From Chryseolinea sp. H1M3-3 (GTDB lineage: Bacteria > Bacteroidota > Bacteroidia > Cytophagales > Cyclobacteriaceae), in contig NZ_JARKMY010000002.1 in assembly GCF_029360725.1 (NCBI RefSeq), forward strand, positions 124,001 to 188,000: a stretch of DNA of 64,000 nucleotides. Reading direction: 5' to 3'. The stretch's first letter is position 1, and every line of letters begins with the position of its first letter. Shown one piece after another: positions 1 through 9,142 of the stretch. Both the position numbers and the translations under genes were made by a program. Below the pieces are notes generated by a model that was not told the origin of the DNA, made no database searches, and saw only the letters and a list, made by a program, of their open reading frames with translations.

Positions 1-1680
1 ATGGAAACTGTAAATGAAGAGCTACAGTCCAGCAATGAGGAAATGATTTCAACGAACGAAGAGCTTCAAAGTACGAACGAGGAACTTCAATCGTTGAATG
101 AAGAGCTTCACACGGTAAGTGCGGAACATCAGCAAAAAATAAAAGAGCTTTTCGAACTCAATGACGACCTCAATAATTATTTTAACAATTCTGATATAGG
201 TCAGATTTTGGTGGACAGTCACATGATCATTCGCAAATTCAGTCCCTCATCCAAACGAATGATCAATCTCATTGAAACAGATATCGGGCGACCACTTCAG
301 GATATAACTTCCAACCTCCGAAACATAAATTTCGTGAACGAAGTCAATAAAGTAGTTAAGACATCGAAACCTATAGAGAAAGAAGTTCAAACTGAAGACA
401 AGTACTATCTGATGCGGATAAGTCCGTATGTACGCCGCGATAAATCGTTCGATGGCGTTGTTGTCAATTTTATTGATATATCCCAATCAAAAAGATTGAC
501 TAGTATTATCGAAGGAATCTTTGAAAGTTCTACCAATGGCATTGCTGCAAAAAAAGCGATTCGTGATAACAACAATAAAATTATTGACTTCGAATATCTG
601 GCAGTGAATGAAGCAATGGAGAGAATGTTTAATGTAGAACATGGCTCCCTTGTGGGTAAGCGGTTGCTTGATACATTCAAAGAGGGCAAAGGCAAATATC
701 TTCCCGTATATATCAACGTGGTGGAGACAGGGATTCCGGCGCAGTTGGAGTTTTATAACGAGCACCAGGACAAATGGTACGAGACTTCAATTGTCAAAAT
801 GCTCGATGGTATTGTTACAACGCATATCGACATTACGGAACGGAAAAAAAGCGCCGACCTGATTGCTCAGGGCTATGCGGACCTGAAGCGAACATCTGAG
901 AAATTATCTGAGTCTAACAGGCAGCTTGAACGGTCGAATTTTGACTTGATGCAATTTGCATCTGTTGCTTCTCACGATCTGAAAGAGCCTTTAAGAAAAA
1001 TTCAAGCTTTTGGAAATATTCTGGAGGCGAAGATCAAGAACAAACTTTCGGAGAATGAACTAAGTTACTTCTCCAAAATGATTTCTGCATCGAATAGGAT
1101 GCAGGCATTAATTGACGATGTACTAACGCTATCGAAATTATCAAATGGTAATTCAATTAAAGTAAAGACAGATCTTAATCAAATTATCCAACAGATTAAA
1201 GATGATTTGGAGATAACCATTCATGAAAAGAATGCTGTAATAAAAAGTCAGCCGTTACCTCTTATTGAAGCAGTACCGGGGCAAATGCATCAAGTGTTTC
1301 AAAATCTTATTAGTAACGCTTTAAAGTTTGGTAACAAGAAATCTCCCACCGTTAGCATCACATCGGAACCGATAAGTGAGGAGCAGGCAAAAGAATTGAA
1401 TATTCGTCCAGCGGATTACGTGCAGATACTCGTCAGTGATAATGGGATTGGATTCGAAGATGAATACAGAGAAAAGATATTTGGAATATTTCAACGACTT
1501 CATGGAAGAAACTACGAGGGAACCGGTATAGGTCTCGCAATTGCGAGAAAGATTATCGAGAACCATGGAGGATTCATCGTTGCAACAGGACGTGTCAACA
1601 AAGGTGCTAAGTTTTACATCTTTCTACCTTTAGTGTCAAAAAAAGTTGTTGCTAATAAATACTTGCAAAACGCACATTAA
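1..1680 (+). CDS. PAS-domain sensor histidine kinase, C-terminal part of a CheB/CheR-type fusion (5' end outside window)
   Basis: Senses a signal and autophosphorylates on histidine. Residues 1-50 are a Glu/Leu/Asn-rich coiled coil of the kind that links CheR methyltransferase to PAS domains in CheB-CheR-PAS-kinase fusions. Two PAS-like regions follow (about 55-160 and 165-285), then a HisKA domain with the phospho-acceptor His near residue 325 (SHDLKEP) and an HATPase domain with N box (QNLISNALKF) and G boxes (DNGIGF, GTGIGL) up to about residue 545. The frame is open from base 1 and the ATG there falls inside the coiled coil, so the true start and the CheB/CheR domains probably lie upstream. 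No receiver follows. Kinase identity is secure; the fusion is inferred from the linker. Confidence 0.9.
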   Translation: METVNEELQSSNEEMISTNEELQSTNEELQSLNEELHTVSAEHQQKIKELFELNDDLNNYFNNSDIGQILVDSHMIIRKFSPSSKRMINLIETDIGRPLQDITSNLRNINFVNEVNKVVKTSKPIEKEVQTEDKYYLMRISPYVRRDKSFDGVVVNFIDISQSKRLTSIIEGIFESSTNGIAAKKAIRDNNNKIIDFEYLAVNEAMERMFNVEHGSLVGKRLLDTFKEGKGKYLPVYINVVETGIPAQLEFYNEHQDKWYETSIVKMLDGIVTTHIDITERKKSADLIAQGYADLKRTSEKLSESNRQLERSNFDLMQFASVASHDLKEPLRKIQAFGNILEAKIKNKLSENELSYFSKMISASNRMQALIDDVLTLSKLSNGNSIKVKTDLNQIIQQIKDDLEITIHEKNAVIKSQPLPLIEAVPGQMHQVFQNLISNALKFGNKKSPTVSITSEPISEEQAKELNIRPADYVQILVSDNGIGFEDEYREKIFGIFQRLHGRNYEGTGIGLAIARKIIENHGGFIVATGRVNKGAKFYIFLPLVSKKVVANKYLQNAH

Positions 1681-1787
1681 TGAAGCGGTCGTTTCAAATT
1701 TGGTCATAGAGACATGTGAAGGGCTACTGTGATCAGGCCTTCTAACCGTTCGAAAGCTGAAACAAACGGATCTGTGCGAATGAGATG

Positions 1788-2690
1788 TTATGCTTCTTTG
1801 AAAGGGTAGTTGGATGGGACGTGAGTCACTTTAACGTCAGGTATTTTAGGTTGAAGCCAGGAAACCAGCCATTCCATTCCCGGCTCTTCGCTTTCTGCGT
1901 GACCCAATACAATCAACGACATGGGTAGCTGCATGGATTGAGCGTCGCGGATATACTCGGCGGTTTCCCATTCACTAATTTCGCCAACAATAAGTACATC
2001 TGGCTTTTCTCTTTGCAACAATTGGATCTGCGACCTTCCACCAGCCGCCCCAGGAGATAATGCGATGCGCTTACAAACCTGGTTGAGATCTCCAATGAAT
2101 CGCACCTGCCTTATACCTAAACTTTTTTTCGAGTGTGTGATTAGCTCGGCCAAAGAAATTGGGGGAATGACGACTAATCTTGGATTGTCAACATTAAAAT
2201 ATTTTTGCCACCCTAACTTAGTCAACACACCCATTTGCACTCCGTCAGGTTTGTGCGTATGCCAGTAGTCATGGAAACGCCAGACAACAATGTTATGCTT
2301 TTTTAAAAGATCATTTTTATATTGAAATACGCGATCGGTTTCCAACCACGAGGTATCGTCACGGTGATTATAAAACGTAGGTTCGTGTGCAATGATAAAA
2401 TTAACGTTTTGCACAACAGCCTGTTTAACAACATCGATGGTAGCAAACATTGTTGTTATGATTCCTCTAACTTCTTGTTGACCATCTCCTGACTTTATGG
2501 TATCCACGGTTTCCTTAAATGGAGCTCCAGGAATGGTTGTGAGAATTAAATCAATTACTTGTTGTATCGACATTTTAGCATGAAGAGGCGATACCACCGA
2601 CGGTTGTGCCGCACTAAAATGGGGTAGTGCACTGCTGGCGCCTAATGCAAAACCAAGTTTAGAAAGAAATTCTCGTCTGGATTTTTTCAT
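1788..2690 (-). CDS. Nif3/DUF34-family dinuclear metal protein with twin-arginine-like signal
   Basis: Nif3-like proteins form hexameric rings with a dinuclear metal site; their physiological reaction is not firmly established. The metal-site signatures are an AHEPTFY segment in the first half and a GHAESEE segment near the C terminus. The N terminus (KKSRREFLSKLG plus a hydrophobic stretch ending in Ala) resembles a twin-arginine export signal, which is unusual because most Nif3 proteins are cytoplasmic. The ATG at 2690 is chosen because it places this signal at the N terminus; the frame is open to 2777, but that extension looks non-coding. Length is about 300 aa. The next gene upstream on the same strand is a secreted hydrolase. 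Confidence 0.85.
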   Translation of the reverse strand: MKKSRREFLSKLGFALGASSALPHFSAAQPSVVSPLHAKMSIQQVIDLILTTIPGAPFKETVDTIKSGDGQQEVRGIITTMFATIDVVKQAVVQNVNFIIAHEPTFYNHRDDTSWLETDRVFQYKNDLLKKHNIVVWRFHDYWHTHKPDGVQMGVLTKLGWQKYFNVDNPRLVVIPPISLAELITHSKKSLGIRQVRFIGDLNQVCKRIALSPGAAGGRSQIQLLQREKPDVLIVGEISEWETAEYIRDAQSMQLPMSLIVLGHAESEEPGMEWLVSWLQPKIPDVKVTHVPSNYPFKEA

Positions 2691-2804
2691 GATTCGATAG
2701 TTCAAGTGTGTCTTTGGTAAGTAAGTTCTTTTTTTGCGCGGTAGCCATGGGGTTAAGTACCTTGATGTTTTTATCATTTAGATGCTACTTCTAAACACGG
2801 GATA

Positions 2805-3656
2805 TTAATTTTGTCCTGGTGTAAGTAAACCAGTGTCCGACATCCAATCAGCCATGCGTTGGGGCCACGTTTTTATGGAATTTAACTTCGAGCGATTACC
2901 CATGTTAAACCCATGTTTACCTTGTGTATAAATATGCGCCTCAACGGGTAGGTTAGCTGCGCGGTATCCTTGAAGCAATGTTACAACCGGCTCGGAGCAA
3001 CATGGGTCATCGTTAGCAACCAACATAAAAAGTGGCGGCGCATCCTTCGGAATTATCTTCGGTACAAACCCTGGCCCTGGGTACACAAGCATCTGAAAAT
3101 TTGGTTTTCCATTAGCCTTGTCGATCGGATCTTTTGCATTTGGATCACCACTACCGGAGCCATAAGCAACCAATGCAACAACTTCACCGCCTGCCGAAAA
3201 TCCAAGCATGCCAATCCTTTCAGGATTGATATTCCATTCTTGTGCACGACTTCGCACTAATCTCATGGCGCGGTACGCATCTTCACGCACATGTTTTTCC
3301 AGCGAATAGGGTGATTTATCTTCATTCGCAAGACGATATTTCAATACGAAAGCAGTGACGCCGATACTGTTAAGGAACTCGGCCGCCTCCTTTCCCTCCG
3401 CGGTAATAACAAGTTCGCGGTGACCACCACCGGGACAAACAATTACAGCCGTGCCTGTTGCTTTATCCGCAGGGGCAGGATAAACTGTAATTGAAGGGTT
3501 GTGAATATTCTTCATCCACCAATCCTTTGCTTGTGTGGGTTCATTGCGTCGATTTTCGAACCCTGGCGCACCATTGGGCCATAAGAAAATCTCCTGTTGA
3601 CCAAATAATACTTGTGGTACGCTTATAAGAAGCAAAAAGAAGAGTTTTGATTTCAT
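2805..3656 (-). CDS. secreted alpha/beta hydrolase, acetyl-xylan-esterase-like
   Basis: Likely periplasmic or extracellular esterase of the BD-FAE/AXE-like group. A signal peptide (KSKLFFLLLISVPQVLFG) ends before Gln 20. The catalytic set is visible: an oxyanion PGGGH near 75-79, nucleophile Ser154 in GFSAGG, an acidic residue in NDDP (about 216-217) and His248 in GKHGF. The opening LWPNGAPG motif is common in this secreted esterase group. Two adjacent cysteines (219-220) follow the acid residue. It lies 114 bp upstream of the Nif3-like gene and may be co-transcribed with it. The exact substrate cannot be read from the sequence. Confidence 0.88.
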   Translation of the reverse strand: MKSKLFFLLLISVPQVLFGQQEIFLWPNGAPGFENRRNEPTQAKDWWMKNIHNPSITVYPAPADKATGTAVIVCPGGGHRELVITAEGKEAAEFLNSIGVTAFVLKYRLANEDKSPYSLEKHVREDAYRAMRLVRSRAQEWNINPERIGMLGFSAGGEVVALVAYGSGSGDPNAKDPIDKANGKPNFQMLVYPGPGFVPKIIPKDAPPLFMLVANDDPCCSEPVVTLLQGYRAANLPVEAHIYTQGKHGFNMGNRSKLNSIKTWPQRMADWMSDTGLLTPGQN

Positions 3657-3853
3657 ACTAGATAAGATAGGCTGCTTGTCTACAATTTGTTTTTATAATA
3701 GCTGAACTTGTAAATCTAAATATACGATTCCAATGCATGTCAACATTTAAATTTACCTGGGAGGTCCGGAGGTGGTTTAAAGGCTTTCATAAAGTTTTTC
3801 GGTGTAATAAAGATTCTGAAAGAAAAAATTATCTTGGTCATATATCACTTTCT

Positions 3854-4405
3854 ATGGAAAAAGAACCTCAACATCAACCCGGGAATTTGTTTAAAAGAAA
3901 AATAATGGCTGGCCTGGCAAAGACGGAATTTATCGTTGCGCTGGCTGCAATCATCGTGAGTATCTTGACACTTTTTGTGTATATCTATCAAGCGCGGATA
4001 ATGCAGGAACAACAGCATGCCTCCGTATGGCCATACATAGAGTGGGATATGACGATCAGTTCTAAAGACGGCTTTTATATTTCGGTCGTCAATAAGGGAG
4101 TGGGTCCTGCAATCATTCGCTCGACAACTTTAAAACTGGATGGTGTATCTGTCGAAAGCCCATTGACATATTTAGAAAAAACCATCGGCAAGCTAGATTC
4201 CGTAGCTCTCTTTTCTGCCATGATTGATAAACGAGTGATCGCAGCAGGTGAGACGCTCGAATTGTTTCATGTTTATAGTGATATCAGACACCTGCTTCCA
4301 TCAGATCTTTATCGTCGAACGTCTTATGAAATTTGTTATTGTTCTATATACGGTGATTGCTGGACGTCACAGGGATTTAATGTGGTGAAGAGCAGATGTG
4401 ATTAG
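3854..4405 (+). CDS. single-pass membrane protein of unknown function
   Basis: Not recognised. One transmembrane helix (about residues 23-43, FIVALAAIIVSILTLFVYIY) is followed by a C-terminal domain of about 140 aa that begins with WPYIEWD and contains four cysteines near its end. The frame is open from 3737, but residues upstream of 3854 look non-coding; ATG 3905 is an equally possible start. It lies between two unrelated single genes. Confidence 0.7.
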   Translation: MEKEPQHQPGNLFKRKIMAGLAKTEFIVALAAIIVSILTLFVYIYQARIMQEQQHASVWPYIEWDMTISSKDGFYISVVNKGVGPAIIRSTTLKLDGVSVESPLTYLEKTIGKLDSVALFSAMIDKRVIAAGETLELFHVYSDIRHLLPSDLYRRTSYEICYCSIYGDCWTSQGFNVVKSRCD

Positions 4406-4529
4406 ATTTCGATGAGGAGATCTACCTGAGTTTTGTTCTACGCCGCTTCGCAAAACACCAAGCGATAAGGCTTGACCCGATGATTTGTGACACGGTATGT
4501 TTTTTGTAAAGTCATGCAAAAAGAATATC

Positions 4530-5489
4530 ATGGAACAGGAATTAATTCAACAGTACACTTCCAACCTCTTTGCAGTGGCCCCAGGTGTTTGGGGGAGAAA
4601 AGAAACCTTCGTCAATCTTTATTTCATCCAGGACCACATTTCGGGTGAGTGGGTTATGGTGGATGCAGGACTCAAATGGTCGGCATCAAATATCAAAAAA
4701 ATAGTAAATGATATATTTGGAGAAGGTAGTAAACCTTCCGCCATCATACTTACGCATGGGCATTTCGATCATATTGGAGCGCTTGACACGCTTTTAAAGG
4801 AGTGGGATGTTCCTGTTTATGCACATCCGATGGAGCTGCCTTATTTGACAGGTCAATCAGCCTATCCGCCACCGGATCCCACTGTCGGTGGGGGCATGAT
4901 GTCGACGCTGTCATTCTTATATCCTACAGGGCCAGTTGATCTTCGTGAGTATATCCGCCCACTCCCCAACGACAATACGTTGCCAGGCTTGCCGGAATGG
5001 AAATATATTCATACCCCTGGGCATTCCCCGGGGCATATTAGCTTGTTTCGTGAACGCGATAAGGTTTTAATTGCAGGTGATGCATTTGTGACAACGAAAG
5101 CAGAGTCGGCGATATCAGCGCTTACCTACATGAAGCATTTTTCGGGGCCGCCAAAATATTTTACCTGTAATTGGGCGTCCGCAAAGTTGTCTGTTTTAAA
5201 ACTTGCAGCGCTGGATCCTGAAATTGTAACAACGGGCCATGGTAATCCCATGAAGGGTGCGGAAATGCGTAATCAGCTAGGAGTTCTCTCAAGGCATTTT
5301 GACGAATTGGCTGTTCCAGAGCAGGGTCGTTATGTAAATGAACCTGCGGTGACAAACGAAGAAGGTGTAGTATTTCTGCCTCAGGCTAAGGAAACAATCC
5401 CCACACTTGTAAAAGTATTCGCCGCTTCGGCAGTTGTATTTTCGTTGGGATTTTTAATATATAGTCAGGCAAGAAAGCAGCTGGCGTAA
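4530..5489 (+). CDS. MBL-fold metallo-hydrolase with C-terminal membrane anchor
   Basis: Zinc hydrolase of the metallo-beta-lactamase fold. The metal motif HGHFDH lies at residues 76-81, a second ligand region is TPGHSPGH, and further ligands lie in the GDAF and TTGHG segments. The last 30 residues form a hydrophobic helix followed by a basic tail, suggesting attachment to the inner membrane by the C terminus, which is unusual for the family. ATG 4530 is preferred over the upstream ATG 4497, because the first 11 residues of the longer frame look non-coding. Substrate unknown; glyoxalase II-like or thioesterase-like activity is possible. Confidence 0.88.
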   Translation: MEQELIQQYTSNLFAVAPGVWGRKETFVNLYFIQDHISGEWVMVDAGLKWSASNIKKIVNDIFGEGSKPSAIILTHGHFDHIGALDTLLKEWDVPVYAHPMELPYLTGQSAYPPPDPTVGGGMMSTLSFLYPTGPVDLREYIRPLPNDNTLPGLPEWKYIHTPGHSPGHISLFRERDKVLIAGDAFVTTKAESAISALTYMKHFSGPPKYFTCNWASAKLSVLKLAALDPEIVTTGHGNPMKGAEMRNQLGVLSRHFDELAVPEQGRYVNEPAVTNEEGVVFLPQAKETIPTLVKVFAASAVVFSLGFLIYSQARKQLA

Positions 5490-5509
5490 ACTTGTCCCTT
5501 CGTCCAAAC

Positions 5510-5531
5510 ATTGTTATTGGCAACAATTTTA
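5510..5531 (+). terminator. weak hairpin terminator candidate
   Basis: ATTGTT, a 6-nt loop, then AACAAT followed by TTTT, 20 bp after the MBL gene stop. The stem is AT-rich and only 6 bp. Confidence 0.35.
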
Positions 5532-5534
5532 AAC

Positions 5535-5583
5535 TAACCACAATAAACGCAAGCTCGAAAAAGTTACGATAGCATTGTGGTTA
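5535..5583. repeat. 10-bp inverted repeat between convergent genes
   Basis: TAACCACAAT (5535-5544) and ATTGTGGTTA (5574-5583) are perfect inverted copies 29 nt apart. They sit between the convergent MBL and flavoprotein genes, so this may be a long-loop termination hairpin. No further evidence. Confidence 0.4.
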
Positions 5584-5682
5584 AATAAAATAGCGTCCTG
5601 TTCGCAGAAGTGAAGTGCATATACCTGAGCGTTGGGGCGCATTTGTTTAAAATACTAATCACATGTACTTTGTTGTGAATCA

Positions 5683-6918
5683 TTAGTGCTGACTATTTCT
5701 GCCAAATAACAGCCGGTAATAAAAGGCCGGATGGACAAGAGACTTTTTCTTGTCAATATGGGCTAAAGAATCGATTAGTAACTGGTGGACTTGTTTACTT
5801 TGATTGGCTTTCTTCACAACAAAGTTGAACAGCGATGGATATTTACACAATTGTTGTAATGTTCGGCTTAATTTTAATTCTTTCCACAGGCGGTTATAAA
5901 TTTCTTTATCGTAACGTTCATTGAATGATTTCGTAAAATCATTTTTCTGAAAGCATTCCAAAATGTGGTTCGCTGCAATACGTCCGCTCCTAATTGCGTT
6001 GGCGATGCCTTCACCTGAAAACGGATCGATCAGCGAGGCGGCGTCACCCGTCAAGAGAAATCGGTCGCCAGAGAGAGGTCTTTTCTTTGATCCCAGTGGC
6101 AAGCCATATCCCTTTATTGTTTCCAATGGTTTTGCATTTTTAAACCGCTCTGAAAATTTTGGATGCGTAGTGAGTAATTTGTTTAGCGAATCTTTAAGAT
6201 TGATTTTCTTTTTCGAAACAGTTGACGAAAGCATACCAATTCCAACGTTAGCTTTGCCATCAGGTAACGGGAATATCCACAGATATCCGGGTAAAACTTC
6301 TTCAAAAAAATGTAGTTCGATAAAATTTTCCTGATGAAAACCCGTGACACCTTCGTAATAAACACGCAATCCTGCGCTAGAATGTTCCTTATCCGGTTTT
6401 GCATTCATTAACCTTTTAGCTATAACGGAATGGGCTCCATCGGCGCCCACTACAATGGGCGCTGAGAAATATCCATGGGTGGTGTTCAGTTGGATTTTAT
6501 TCTGATCTTTTTGAATGCCCGTAACTTCGCAGTTTTGGTAAAATTTAACCGACGAAAATTCCCTCAGCTGCTGTACCAGAAAATTGTCAAAGTTCCATCG
6601 CGTGCATATATATCCACATCTTTTCTCCTTTTTGTAAATGAATGGAATATCAACATGCCTGCCGTCAGGTGCAAAGATTTGTACTCCGTACGAAGAAGTC
6701 TTTGGACTTAGATCCTGGAAATTATCAAAAACAGAAGGAGTTAACACCTTCAACTGGTTAATAACATCCACGCTTAAGGCGTCACCACATGTTTTGTCGC
6801 GCGGGAAGGTTGCTTTGTCCAGTAGGGCTACCGATAGGCCTGCCTTTCCCAGCACAATGGCTGTGGCTGTGCCGGCCGGTCCCGCGCCTGCAATGATAAC
6901 ATCAAATTTATTTTCCAA
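5683..6918 (-). CDS. geranylgeranyl-reductase-family FAD-dependent oxidoreductase
   Basis: Flavoprotein of the GGR / p-hydroxybenzoate hydroxylase superfamily, which reduces isoprenoid chains or hydroxylates aromatic substrates. The dinucleotide fold GAGPAG lies at residues 11-16; a KTCGD segment follows at about 42-46, as in GGR proteins. The second FAD motif GDAASLIDPFSGEGI is in the last third. Length (411 aa) fits the family. The frame opens with TTG at 6918, preceded in frame by a stop two codons upstream, so this non-ATG start is required unless a downstream start is used. Isolated gene; a role in quinone or lipid metabolism is plausible only. Confidence 0.87.
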   Translation of the reverse strand: MENKFDVIIAGAGPAGTATAIVLGKAGLSVALLDKATFPRDKTCGDALSVDVINQLKVLTPSVFDNFQDLSPKTSSYGVQIFAPDGRHVDIPFIYKKEKRCGYICTRWNFDNFLVQQLREFSSVKFYQNCEVTGIQKDQNKIQLNTTHGYFSAPIVVGADGAHSVIAKRLMNAKPDKEHSSAGLRVYYEGVTGFHQENFIELHFFEEVLPGYLWIFPLPDGKANVGIGMLSSTVSKKKINLKDSLNKLLTTHPKFSERFKNAKPLETIKGYGLPLGSKKRPLSGDRFLLTGDAASLIDPFSGEGIANAIRSGRIAANHILECFQKNDFTKSFNERYDKEIYNRLWKELKLSRTLQQLCKYPSLFNFVVKKANQSKQVHQLLIDSLAHIDKKKSLVHPAFYYRLLFGRNSQH

Positions 6919-7193
6919 TATTCACGAATAGTACGTGAAAATAAGCAACAGTATGTAATGTTGCCAACAATGGCAGATGTCTTGTCACTTCCTTTGGTGC
7001 TTTGATTGGTAAACGATGAGATAATAAAAAATAAATCACGCGCATAACATTAAACTTTTTGGAGTTTACTTCATCTAACTGGATTTTTTTGCATTGAATG
7101 CGAAATTATTTTTTCATAGCGGCCAGAGTTTTCATTAAACCTTTTTCTGTTGCACGTCTCTAAATGGCTCAAAACAGAAAACAAAAATAAGTT

Positions 7194-8072
7194 ATGAAAA
7201 CGCCAATTATTAAGAACATCATGGTCACACTATCCAGGAAGATTTTTTTCTTTTGTTTAAGTATGGCCTTCACGGCATTCATCGCCTGCAGTAACGAAGC
7301 TGAAGATGCTTCTCCTAATTTGTCACCGGATGAAAGAGAGACGGCAAGTTCTGAATCGCAACATGATTATTACTTCAATGATGCCGATGAACTGGCAATG
7401 GAAGCATTCGTAAGCGAAGATGCCCAGGCTACGGGTGGAAAAGTCACCACCGATATACGATTGTCGGGAGCTGTTGTAGTACGCGCAGGAACTTTCTCCA
7501 ATGGTAGTCTTAAAATTGATTTTGGCGCAGGCTGCACCGATGCTGGTGGAAATGTCAGAAAAGGTTTGATTATCCTTGAACATGTGGGGAGATGGAAAGA
7601 AGCAGGTGCACAGTGGACGATCACTTTTTCTGGCTACTCCATCAATGGAATTGCCATTGAAGGTACAAGAAAGGTGACGGTCACCAATGTTACCGACATT
7701 AGTATTACGCATGATGTAGAATTGTTCGATGGTAAAATCACGTGGCCTGATGGGACCGTGGCAACGAGAACGTGTCACTTTATCCGCAAACAGGAATACA
7801 ATGGATCACAATTATTGAGCAGGCTGATTGTAAATGGAGATGCACAAGGTACCTCGCGAATTGGCAAAAGTTTTACCGTTAAAATTCAGGAAGAATTGGT
7901 TTACGACCGCTCATGTTTTGATGCCGGTGTGTTTATTGCTGTTCAAGGAAAGAAACTAATAAAACATGGAGACCTTGAATTAACGATAGACTACGGTGAC
8001 GGTTCGTGCGATAACACCGTAACGCTAACGAATAAAGCGGGGGTTACCATTCAATATGAAGTTTCAAAATAG
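7194..8072 (+). CDS. lipoprotein of unknown function
   Basis: Not recognised. The N terminus is a lipoprotein signal with the lipobox ending at Cys 32 (AFIAC), followed by an acidic Ser/Glu/Asp-rich linker and a beta-rich domain with many short Thr/Val strands and conserved-looking Cys in AGCTD and RTCHF. ATG 7221 is an alternative start that keeps the signal. A strong terminator follows directly. Predicted to be anchored in the outer or inner membrane. Confidence 0.8.
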   Translation: MKTPIIKNIMVTLSRKIFFFCLSMAFTAFIACSNEAEDASPNLSPDERETASSESQHDYYFNDADELAMEAFVSEDAQATGGKVTTDIRLSGAVVVRAGTFSNGSLKIDFGAGCTDAGGNVRKGLIILEHVGRWKEAGAQWTITFSGYSINGIAIEGTRKVTVTNVTDISITHDVELFDGKITWPDGTVATRTCHFIRKQEYNGSQLLSRLIVNGDAQGTSRIGKSFTVKIQEELVYDRSCFDAGVFIAVQGKKLIKHGDLELTIDYGDGSCDNTVTLTNKAGVTIQYEVSK

Positions 8073-8080
8073 ATTAGTTT

Positions 8081-8123
8081 AAACAGATCTGGGACTATAT
8101 CCTGGATCTGTTTTATTTTTTTT
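8081..8123. terminator. rho-independent terminator between convergent genes
   Basis: AAACAGATC pairs with GATCTGTTT and the stem extends inward through G-T pairs and GGGA/TCCT. A TTTTATTTTTTTT tract follows, overlapping the stop codon of the convergent minus-strand gene. Confidence 0.85.
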
Positions 8124-9075
8124 ACACCAATCCGTTAGCAATTCTGTACATAAACTCAAAACCAAACCCCATGATCAAAAATCTTTCTTTTTTGTTTTGC
8201 AACAATTGTTGTGTCCAGTCAACAAATCCACCATCGGCAATTTCGAAAGTCCTGTTGTGTAGTTTGATGTCTACTTTGCACTGAATGCCTTTGTAGTAGG
8301 CATTATCTTTTTCAGGTTCTTTTACAATATTCACAATAATATCGGGCATTGCTTGTAGTGCATGCTCTGTGATCTTCTCAGCTAACCGAACTGAATCGGG
8401 ATAACCGTTACGGCACAATAGCCTGAAGCTTAAATGATCGACGCAATAATAAGTCAGAAATATCTCGTTCATGACCTTCAAATGCTCCGTAAGAGCTTCT
8501 CTTTCAAATGTAAAATTACCCGTATCCATTCCTGATGTAACGAGGCATCCAATTTTGAAGTGCGGTGTAAATCCTTTACCGGGAATAACTTGCGTACGTA
8601 CGTGCCGTTGGATCGTGGAGAACCGGAGTTTGTCGTTGGGAGTTTTTGGAATCCATGCGTTGGTTTTTTTTAGATCGCTAATATGTAGCGCCATGGCATT
8701 TGTTGCATCGGCCAACACCTCTGTGCCTCTGAGTGCAGATAATATTTTTTTTTGGTCAGCCGGCGCAACAACTGAACAAGCGCCAAGAATGCTTACAGGA
8801 GATAATTCTAACGGGGTGAAGGAACACTTCTGAAAGATCTTTAGCAACTCCAATTCAGCCTGCCGCAGTTCCATAACAGGTAGATCTGCGGGCTTTACAA
8901 ACCGGTTCAATTGGTAGTGTTTTAGCAATTGCGCTGGCGTGCAGTCTGATGTTTTTATGCGCATGACTTCGAGCAGGAGCGAGTTTAAATCGCTTCCGGA
9001 AAGTTTTTTACTTAGCTGCTCTAGTAAATCTGGTTGGCCGATGCGATCGAGAATATTTTGAATAAAATAGGACAT
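8122..9075 (-). CDS. protein of unknown function resembling a class II aminoacyl-tRNA synthetase core (HisRS/HisZ-like)
   Basis: No confident family assignment. Several segments fall in the order seen in histidyl-tRNA synthetase and HisZ: an LRQAELELLKIFQ helix, a PHFKIG segment like motif 2, an EREALTEHL helix, a YYKGIQCKVDIKL strand pair, an EIADGGFVDW segment where HisRS has its GGRYD motif, and a closing GFGFEFMYRIA segment like motif 3. The catalytic arginines typical of HisRS motif 3 are replaced, so tRNA charging is doubtful. Start ATG 9075 is preferred; the frame is open 5 codons further. About 317 aa. It may be a synthetase-derived regulator or a different enzyme. The resemblance was judged by eye. 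Confidence 0.75.
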   Translation of the reverse strand: MSYFIQNILDRIGQPDLLEQLSKKLSGSDLNSLLLEVMRIKTSDCTPAQLLKHYQLNRFVKPADLPVMELRQAELELLKIFQKCSFTPLELSPVSILGACSVVAPADQKKILSALRGTEVLADATNAMALHISDLKKTNAWIPKTPNDKLRFSTIQRHVRTQVIPGKGFTPHFKIGCLVTSGMDTGNFTFEREALTEHLKVMNEIFLTYYCVDHLSFRLLCRNGYPDSVRLAEKITEHALQAMPDIIVNIVKEPEKDNAYYKGIQCKVDIKLHNRTFEIADGGFVDWTQQLLQNKKERFLIMGFGFEFMYRIANGLV

Positions 9076-9142
9076 AATGATGGACGTCAAAATATCTCTA
9101 AAGATATTGACATTTTTACCAGGTATAGCAGCAGTTGAAAAT

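Noticed and set aside
7323-7778. Minus-strand ORF of 151 codons over the lipoprotein at 7194
   Set aside because: Antisense shadow; the plus strand has a clear lipobox and a matching terminator.
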